Below are positions 56,893-64,000 of a DNA stretch of 64,000 nt, one piece after another. Source of the DNA: Bryum argenteum (lineage: Eukaryota; Streptophyta; Bryopsida; Bryales; Bryaceae); contig CM073322.1 of the NCBI GenBank assembly GCA_037043015.1, forward strand, positions 19,231,601 to 19,295,600. Direction: 5' to 3'. The position numbers and the translations under genes were made by a program. The notes under the pieces are model-generated. The model did not search any database. It worked only from the letters and a program-made list of their open reading frames with translations, and was not told the origin of the DNA. The stretch's first letter is position 1, and the number at the start of each line of letters is the position of its first letter.

Positions 56893-59800
56893 ATGGTGAT
56901 CCAGAGGCTTGCAGACACCGCAATAGGGAACGCCAAAGAGTACGTGATCATCAATAACACTTCTGCCTCATGATTCCTCCGTAATCACTTCTGTTAGCTC
57001 GTGACCCTCAAATTTTGATTGATTCTGCAAAAAAAGAATGTGGGTTTTGGACGAGGAGTGAATCTCTGAATTCCGTAGCTTGGTCGGTGGAATCTTGAAT
57101 CTTCTTCTCTTGTGGACAGTACTGTGCCAGTTAGGTCTAATGCCATCCCTTATGCCATGACGTTTTGCCTCTAGAGTCGGACCGTGTTACATATGAGAAT
57201 GAGCTTATTCTATTTGGGAGGCTGCATATTCTGATTAAATGGAAAAGCCTGACATTCAACATTCTTGAGTTTGAACTTGATTCGGATGTGAGAATGGCAG
57301 GTCGATCAAGACATTCACACAAGAGTCGTTTCAGAACACAGTGCGGTTGATCAATGGAGTGTCGGCGTTGGTACTCACGTTCTTGCCAGGCAAAGGCTCT
57401 GCATTGGATGGAATCGAATCACATACGACATTTCGTTCCCCTCGCATGCCGAGGTGGATGGAAGAGTAAGTATCAGTATGAACCCTGGTTAATCTCAACT
57501 TCTTCAAGGGGGCGACATTACATGTGTCATGAAGTATGTGTGGTGATTCTCAATCATGCAGCTACTCAATCTTTGCCATTTATTGTACATGATCTATAGT
57601 CGCTTACTCACTTTCTACTCCGGAAACTGCCATCCTTTCTAACTGCGTCGCTTTTCATGTAACAAAATGTGAGGTTACTTTCTCTTGTTTCTGCATCCAG
57701 TCTTGAGCTTCTCTCTCTCACATCGGGGATTTGTGTGCTGAGTAGGGGAGTGTCGTCATTCAATGACTTTTTGACCGACTATGACACCGACAGTTCGGAG
57801 ACTGAGACCGAGTTTGAAGACAATTATGATAGCACGGCTCCACCTTCACCCTCGTCCGAAGCATCCTACTTGTCAAGCTCAGGACGACGTCACCGACGAA
57901 ACAAGTCGCTGTTACACCGCTTACTACTATGGATGCTATGGCCACTACGCCTCTGGTATGCCTCGTAACGTTTGATCCTTTACATGAAACTCTGCTCTCA
58001 AAATCTCTGAGAATCCGACTTGACAGGCTATCATTGAGCACCGGATCAGGTCGACTGCAAAGCATCCCAGAGAATCGCAGGTTTAGAACAGTGGCCCGCA
58101 GTTTGAGTGGAAGCAGGGAATTCGCAGCAGTGCCGAAATCTGTAGCTGATCGGCGACGGGGCATCATCGAGGTAAGCCTCGGAGCGTTCATAAAGTTAGA
58201 GCTCAAAAACTCTCTACCATGTTGTCGATCCACTCGATCAATTGGCTCAATCATTCATGCTCGCAGGATTTGCAACTGGTGATAGAACTTCAAATCGAGT
58301 GCGTGTTTGAAGTGGTGCGTAACATTGTCCACCGTTTTCTCTCACCCTTCGAAACGCTGAGAGAGTTTCTCCACTGGGCTTTCTTTCGTGATACGAGCTA
58401 CCATGATGACACAGGCATGGCTCACATGGCCACTCTCGGTGACTCCGACCCGCATCCTCCGAAGCAGAAGGAGGTTCTGCAGCAGCCTCTGAATACTGAT
58501 AATCGCACTTGTCAAGATATTATCACAGGCTTGGGGTTAGTTCCTCGATCAGAACACGACTGATGAAATCCTCGCTACTCCAAATTGCATGTACATAAAT
58601 AGGTGCTCGTCTGTATTTTGAAGGTATCCTTACGAGGCGTATCGTGTCACTACAGAAGATGGTCACGTCCTCTTACTTGAGAGGATACCGAGGTTAGTTA
58701 TCAAAGCTGATTCTGGAGGTTTTCTGATTCGATTTCAATCATAATTGCATTGTAATTAGAGTACCGTTTGTTAGGTTGTTCTCAATCTAATTACTCCGTG
58801 CAGGCGAGACTCTCGAAAGGTCGTGTTTCTACAGCATGGAATGTTCGATTCTTCACTCGGGTGAGCTACATCTAGACGAAAGAATTTACGTAACTTTGGA
58901 TGATAGAATCATCTTTCTCACTACTATGCTCTGTTTTGTCGCAGCTGGGTTTCTAACGGAGTCGTTGGATCTCAAGCGTTTGCAGCTTTTGATCAAGGTT
59001 CACACTTGTCCAAGCTATCATATTTGGAAACGCGGAATCCGGTGAAAGACGAAGGATATCGTGTGAACTTGTGAAGGCGCAAGTCAACTCGAATATTTAG
59101 GACCTAACCTTATGTGTTCTCTGCACAGGTTACGATGTATATCTGGGCAATCTGCGAGGGTTGGCATCGCAGGAGCATGTGAAATCAAATATCTCACCTC
59201 AAGAGTAAGGCTTTGGCTACCTCGTATTATCTGCATTATCCTCTCTTTTCCAAACTAGTGATCCTTGAGCTTGCGTGTGTAGAATGATAAGAGTATGCAC
59301 AGATTTGAATGAGAGGAAAGAATGAGTGATCTTTATAATCCCCTACTCCAGTTGTTGCTTTTCTTTCTATTGCGCCAAATTAGCAGACTCAGCTCTATGA
59401 GTCCGTCTCCTTCACATTCTCTTCCAATGGAACATTTCTTTTTGACGTAGTACGATATTAGGTGTTCTGGAAAACTAAACTGAGCTGCACTTATCGCAAG
59501 AGCCAGTTCGTAAGGTAACCCTGCTAGGGTGAGATCTCCACCAGTATTTCCTCTTGAAAACGTTGAAGTGATGCAGGTACTGGGATTTCTCACTGAACGA
59601 GCATGGCACACAAGACATATCCGCCATGGTGAACAAAATACATGAGCTCAAAATGGTGGAGCTTCAAGCAGCGAGCGGTATCAATGGCGACAGTGGTGTG
59701 AAAGGCGAGATTTCAGAAGGGGCTGTGGACTACGATCCCAAGGAGCTTCCTTACAGACTATGCGGGGTGGCGCACAGCATGGGCGGTGCAGCAATGATAG

Positions 59801-60699
59801 TATATGTGGTGACTCGACGTCTAGCAAAGCAACCGCACTATCTCTCAAGATTGATCCTGCTGTCGCCGGCCGGGTTTCACGACGACTGCCCGTTCACCAT
59901 CAGGCTCGGCACTTACATAGTTCCTTTGATTGCATCGTACGTGTGCCTGGTGATGCCAGGGATCTACATTCCCACCCGCTTCTTCCGAGGGCTGTTCAAC
60001 AAGCTCTCCCGAGACTTTCAGAACTACCCTGCGTTGGGAGGGCTAGCGCAAGCGGTGGTGAGCTACCTCATCGGTGGAGATAGCTCCAATTGGATTGGCG
60101 CTATTGGAGTCTCGCACTACAATATGAACAATATGCCGGGGCTGGCGGTCAAAGTAGCAGTTCATTTCTGCCAGCTGATTCGAACCAAGCGGTTTCTCTT
60201 GTACGATTATGGCAGCCGGGAGTTGAATATGCGAGCTTATGGAACTACCTCTCCACTGGACATCGGTGCGAACTATGATGTGATTGATATTCCTGTGGAT
60301 GTCGTAGCTGGCCGGAAAGACAGGCTCATTCCCTCCTCCATGGTGAAACGGCACTTTGATACCATGGAAGCTGCAGGTTGCCAAGCTTCGTTCTCAGAGT
60401 TTGAGTTTGCTCACTTGGATTTCACGTTTGCTAACCGGGAAGAGCTCATGGCGTATGTCACTTCTCGCCTTTCTCTTGTGGCTACCACTTCCGGCAATAT
60501 TATTGAGCCTCTGGCTGAAACGCCGAGCTCTAGGCACCTTACTGGGTTGCTGTCTTCTCGCAATGGGGAGAGTGTGCAGAAGGGTGGACCATCTTCATCG
60601 TCTGGCTCGAGGGTGAAGCCTACCTCGAAGGTGATATCTACCATGAGGATTTTGGGTCGCTCTTTTTCTTTTTTAGTCTTCAAATGTCGAAATTCGTAG
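56893..60699 (+). CDS. Plant alpha/beta-hydrolase lipase (triacylglycerol lipase-like)
   Basis: Ten exons join in frame to 737 residues: 56,893-56,939; 57,301-57,465; 57,746-57,955; 58,027-58,171; 58,267-58,535; 58,624-58,692; 58,804-58,860; 58,945-58,997; 59,129-59,204; 59,577-60,699. All introns are GT-AG. The N-terminal third (KESIKTFTQESFQNTVRLIN, WMEEGVSSFNDF, an acidic Ser-rich linker, and a membrane-hugging LLLWMLWPLRLWL) matches a plant-specific family resembling Arabidopsis At1g73920/At1g18460. YPYEAYRVTTEDGHVLLLER (about 280-300) is the alpha/beta-hydrolase-associated lipase region, followed by VFLQHGMFDSS (oxyanion side). The catalytic triad is Ser431 in AHSMGG, Asp612 in GRKDRLIP and His643 in FAHLDF. 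It hydrolyses ester bonds of neutral lipids or phospholipids; substrate and organelle cannot be read. A C-terminal ~80 residues is Ser-rich. Nothing is broken. Confidence 0.95.
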
Positions 60700-62346
60700 C
60701 ACTGTGGAGCAACTGCTTTGAAGTCCTGTACATGTACAATTTTGTAGTCTATTTTAATTCCACGAAAGGATTCTATATAAAGTAACGTCTTGATATAGAA
60801 ATTATATTACAGTCGGGGCCTCGCCTCATTGTTGTTGTCCGGGCGCACTGCCGTTCAAACTTTACAGGTTTCGAGTAGAGTGTTTTCAGAAGATTTAGAT
60901 TAAGAGATGTAGTTATGCCCAATGATTTGAGAGTGGGCAACAACGTGGTAACATTCCATCTGCTGAATGTACTGTAAGGTGGAGTATACCTATCTGAGAG
61001 TCAGAATTTAAACAGGAAGTTGTCTGCATTCATGCCTACATGTGTCTTGTTGCCTTCAGAGATCCAACTACCTCGCGGTCCACGTTTGCATTTTTGTCCA
61101 ATGTCGAGATTTGCATATTTTGAATACCGTCCTCGCTTCACTTGCAACTATTCGATCAAGGCTTCATGGAAGAGCTTCATAACCGCGTCTTCATGTACTT
61201 ATACACCTAAACTGCTCCTCTGCAGCACGAAGAAATTGGTCGCTCCAGGTGCTATGTACGTTTCTGAAGGGCCTTGATTTGTCTCCTCGTTGTTTCCCTG
61301 CCAATACTGGCAATCAGTAGGTTTATGTATTCGAGATGGTTACTTCAGCATTGTGGGAACTTTATATAAGGATTTTCCGGGTGATTTGCTTAGTAGTAAT
61401 TCTGGGTACTGCGGGGTTCGAACGCCTCCTTCATGCGTGCTCAGTGCATACTCGCTTGATGGATGAGTTACCTTCGATTTGATGTCCTCAGCGACCATTA
61501 CTCTGCAAAATCACGATATGATTATGTTCAAGTATAACGTAGGTTAGGACATTATCACCGTGAAAGCCGCTTGCTAGGGCATGTATATCAGTTACCGAAT
61601 CATTACTTATACTGCTTTCTCGTACGTGCAAATATGTCCATCAGTGTAACTATGACATATAACCCATCATTTGGCAAGCTTCCTTGTAAACCAAGGTAGT
61701 TGCTCTGGAGTTTTGTCTTCATCATCTGGACCTCGTCAGACCTTAATAAGACTAAGCCAACCGAAAGACAGACTCGTATCTTGATCGACTGGTTTTAAGA
61801 ACGTTTTTGAGCACATAAGTCAAATTCCAAATCTTAGTACGTGGTAGATTGGGACCATCAGTGTAACTATGACATAAAACCCGTCATTTTACGAGCTCAC
61901 TTGTAAACCAAGTGAGTCATTCCGGAATTTTGTCTTCATCATCTGAGTCCATCTCCATGAATATCAAGCAAGAGTCTACAATCCGAGCCCTAATTGTCAA
62001 ACTTCGTTCGACATTATGAAGATCATATGTAGCTACGTGTTAGAAGTTAGTATAATTGCCGTAGGTTCCTATCGTCCACACACTCCGCTTCACAGAATAG
62101 GGCCACATCCTGCAAGCACAGTAAAGTCGTTGAGGGCAAAATGGAATTGAACACAATAGCAATCAAAACGGATCTTGACTTCTTGACAGTATGGTAGGCA
62201 CCAGAACCATGGACTAACCTCGTTCGGCAGCAGGATAAGTATCGATGCCAAGAAGTGCAACCCCGGACATCGTAACCCTAATTGATGGATCGTGACCCGC
62301 TCAGAATCTGCTTTCAGAACCGACCTTTGTATGATCGTCAGCACGC
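60700..62346. other. Lipase 3' region and intergenic DNA
   Basis: Probable 3' UTR to about 60,820. A doublet 'tcagtgtaactatgacata' with following 'aacc.tcatttt.c.agct' occurs at 61,632-61,680 and 61,858-61,900, about 230 bp apart. Small open frames lack domains. Confidence 0.4.
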
Positions 62347-62808
62347 TCACTCTTCTTCGTCAGAGGCAAAGCCGCCTTTGGCCAGAATTTTCGACTTCCG
62401 GTCTTCCTGGGTCTTTTTCATCTTGGCCGCGATGGCCAGCCGCAACGACCGCAAACTGTTCGCCACCTTCGGTCTCTTCTCCCGAGTGTCAATAACCTCA
62501 GGCTCCTTCTCGTCCATCACCATCACGATTCCTTCATCGCCCTTGTCTACTTCAAAACCCTCGTCCCCCTTGCCCACAGCGATTGGGTCGACTTTCAAAC
62601 TCTTGATGTAGTTATCGTCAGATAGCCCTTCGTCCTCCGAGTGTACGACCTCCTCCTGCTGCAATAACATATTGGCGATCTTCATCGACCTATCGACCTC
62701 ATCCTGCGAAGCGGCTTTCGCCTTCGACTTCGCACTCAGAGGCTTCTTGACCTTCGGCTTTTTCTCCTTCCCTTCTTTCTTCTTCTTCACCATCACGCTT
62801 GGGGCCAT
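62347..62808 (-). CDS. Small highly charged protein of unknown function
   Basis: A single exon of 153 residues. It starts MAPSVMVKKKKEG, followed by a Lys-rich block (residues 8-32, ending near KSKAKAASQDE) that would serve as a nuclear or nucleolar signal. There is an acidic middle (HSEDEGLSDDNYIK, then two GDEG repeats), then a basic helix-like C-terminus (SLRSLRLAIAAKMKKTQEDR) and a terminal acidic SDEEE. Coding bias is convincing: codons are GC-rich at third positions, and the frame is uninterrupted while the surrounding DNA is AT-rich. I do not recognise the family. The layout is reminiscent of small ribosome-biogenesis factors, which is only an impression. TTAGGGTTT (telo-box) lies about 220 bp upstream of the start at 63,026-63,034. 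The CT-rich plus strand just outside the ATG fits a leader. Confidence 0.75.
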   Translation of the reverse strand: MAPSVMVKKKKEGKEKKPKVKKPLSAKSKAKAASQDEVDRSMKIANMLLQQEEVVHSEDEGLSDDNYIKSLKVDPIAVGKGDEGFEVDKGDEGIVMVMDEKEPEVIDTREKRPKVANSLRSLRLAIAAKMKKTQEDRKSKILAKGGFASDEEE

Positions 62809-63311
62809 TGCAACTGGACTTCACCTTCTCCAAGAACGCACACGAAAAATTTGAAAAGACCGAAACGCGAAAATAACAGAAACTAGAAACCTCGGCTAAA
62901 GTATCACGCTCCTCGACCTATTAGAAAAAGACCGCGATAGGCAAAGTCCGTGAGAAGTGACGACAACAAAACTCAAAGTTTCATGCAGATACGGGAGAAT
63001 GACGATCATATAAAGATGAGGAGGATTAGGGTTTCAGTTTGTAAGGCCGTCATTGGAACCCTAATATATTGGAACCCGACGAATGAACGATATTCATCCG
63101 TTCGGCTCGATAAAGTAAACTGTGGGGGGCTGTTAGGATGATAAAAGTTTTTTGTTTGTTGTCAAATATTAGAGTCTTTCTAGATGTATCTCCAAGGCCC
63201 CAACATAGGGTGTGGAATTTGTTCCATCAAAAGAAGGCATGGGAAATAAAAAGAGGGGATCAATGTTTCAAACCATTTGTTATACGAATGAGGAAGCTAT
63301 AAGTTACTTGT
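62809..63311. promoter_or_regulatory. Upstream region of the small charged protein gene
   Basis: Contains the telo-box noted in the neighbouring entry and little else recognisable. The last 150 bp are AT-rich. Confidence 0.35.
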
Positions 63312-63680
63312 TTAACCCTTAAACGCCCTTGGGGTCTGAAATGGGCAGCCCAAAATTGGATCACAGCATCTTTTGGACTTGGGCATCATGAATAGTGCAC
63401 TTTTTGAACTTGGGCATTGTGAATGAACCAATCAATGATGAGCTTGCAACCTCCTACAAGGTTATGTACCACCCCAACCTACCTACCATAATCCTTTCAA
63501 AGCACAAAATCACTCATACAAATTGTGATTGAATTGTCAAATCTCACTTTTTCAATGCATAAAAAGAAGGTGACGAGTTTGACATCAAAATATAAGTAAA
63601 AAGTTGAGTACAGTGAGAGCTACAGGAAAGATTCTGTTGGAATCAAGCCCCTCGGGCTTGCTTGGGCGTTTAAGGGTTAA
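63312..63680 (+). mobile_element. TTAA-flanked MITE, family P, copy C (369 bp)
   Basis: Ends TTAACCCTTAAACGCCC and GGGCGTTTAAGGGTTAA, perfect inverted repeats. The interior is collinear with copy A. The subterminal hairpin is CAAGCCC-CTC-GGGCTTG (63,644-63,660). No coding frame. Confidence 0.88.
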
Positions 63681-64000
63681 TTTTAATGTATTAGTAGATT
63701 GAGCGACCAACTTTGTCCATTTCAAGAACATCTTTTTTCTAGTGTTTTCGTATGTGTTTTTTAGGAAGGGAAGCCTAGAAGGAATTCGGCGTTCCGTGGA
63801 AATTTGTGCGGCCACATGTCGCATTTCCGATCATGTTTTGACTCCAAACCCTAGCTTTTCACTTGTTTCATTTCTTTTCGCATCCGGCTTCTGGGTGCGG
63901 TTCTGATATGGGTACCCCCTCCTAAATAGTGTAATTTTTTTGAAACTACTTTTTTGATAAACAAAAAATATTGAAAAATTATTCTAACCAGATGGTATTA
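63681..64000. other. Window edge, no gene seen
   Basis: AAACCCTAG at about 63,847-63,855 is a telo-box-like word and could belong to a gene outside the window. Otherwise nothing supportable. Confidence 0.4.

Noticed and set aside
57760-58254. 164-codon minus-strand open frame
   Set aside because: It is antisense to lipase exons 3 and 4 and crosses their intron; the frame is a shadow of the coding strand.
61020-61277. 85-codon plus-strand frame after the lipase
   Set aside because: Lies in the probable lipase 3' flank; no domain and no promoter-like sequence.
61409-61430. 'ggttcgaac' resembling a tRNA T-loop
   Set aside because: No matching acceptor, D or anticodon stem could be found around it.

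Overview
The window is nuclear DNA from a land plant. Spliced genes with GT-AG introns and plant-type families sit in long AT-rich stretches full of miniature inverted-repeat elements, minisatellites and a decayed LINE. The gene set (GPN3 GTPase, DPM2, a trihelix-like protein, BolA, a Ser-rich RING protein, a plant lipase with the alpha/beta-hydrolase-associated lipase region, and a secreted endonuclease I of bacterial type) and the spacing of roughly one gene per 8 kb would suit a bryophyte or another early-diverging land plant. I cannot name a species from sequence alone.

Layout. 1-14,200 has no convincing protein gene. It holds minisatellites, decayed TTAA-flanked and TA-flanked elements, a GC-rich island (5.2-7.6 kb) and a duplicated GC-richer block at 10.5-10.9 kb. 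14,247-16,631 (+) is GPN3 in eight exons, and 18,468-18,804 (+) is DPM2 in two. 20-23 kb is again element-rich: three TA-flanked MITEs, a TA microsatellite and a ~100-bp tandem repeat. 23,987-25,581 (-) is a two-exon trihelix-like gene. 26-29.7 kb is repeats. 29,730-32,524 (-) is a secreted endonuclease I with a C-terminal lamin-tail-like domain, diverging from a BolA gene at 32,931-33,314 (+). 34,659-36,873 (-) is a RING protein whose N-terminus I could not close. 38.8-56.8 kb is a transposon desert: a degenerate minisatellite, a 1.2-kb repeat shared with 8.5-9.7 kb, a 734-bp palindrome made of two head-to-head MITEs, a decayed LINE and several nested elements. 56,893-60,699 (+) is a ten-exon lipase gene, and 62,347-62,808 (-) is a small highly charged protein.

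The genes do not form a pathway. They are single-copy style housekeeping or secretory genes: GPN3 for RNA polymerase II assembly/import, DPM2 for dolichol-phosphate-mannose synthesis in the ER, BolA for iron-sulphur handling in an organelle, the lipase for membrane or storage lipid hydrolysis, and endonuclease I for extracellular nucleic acid degradation. Telo-box-like motifs lie within about 300 bp upstream of four of the start codons.

The most interesting material is (1) the endonuclease I plus lamin-tail fusion in a spliced plant gene, and (2) a family of non-autonomous elements with TTAA at both ends and CCC...GGG termini. Three copies of that family each measure 369 bp and carry a subterminal hairpin whose stem changes while its pairing is kept.
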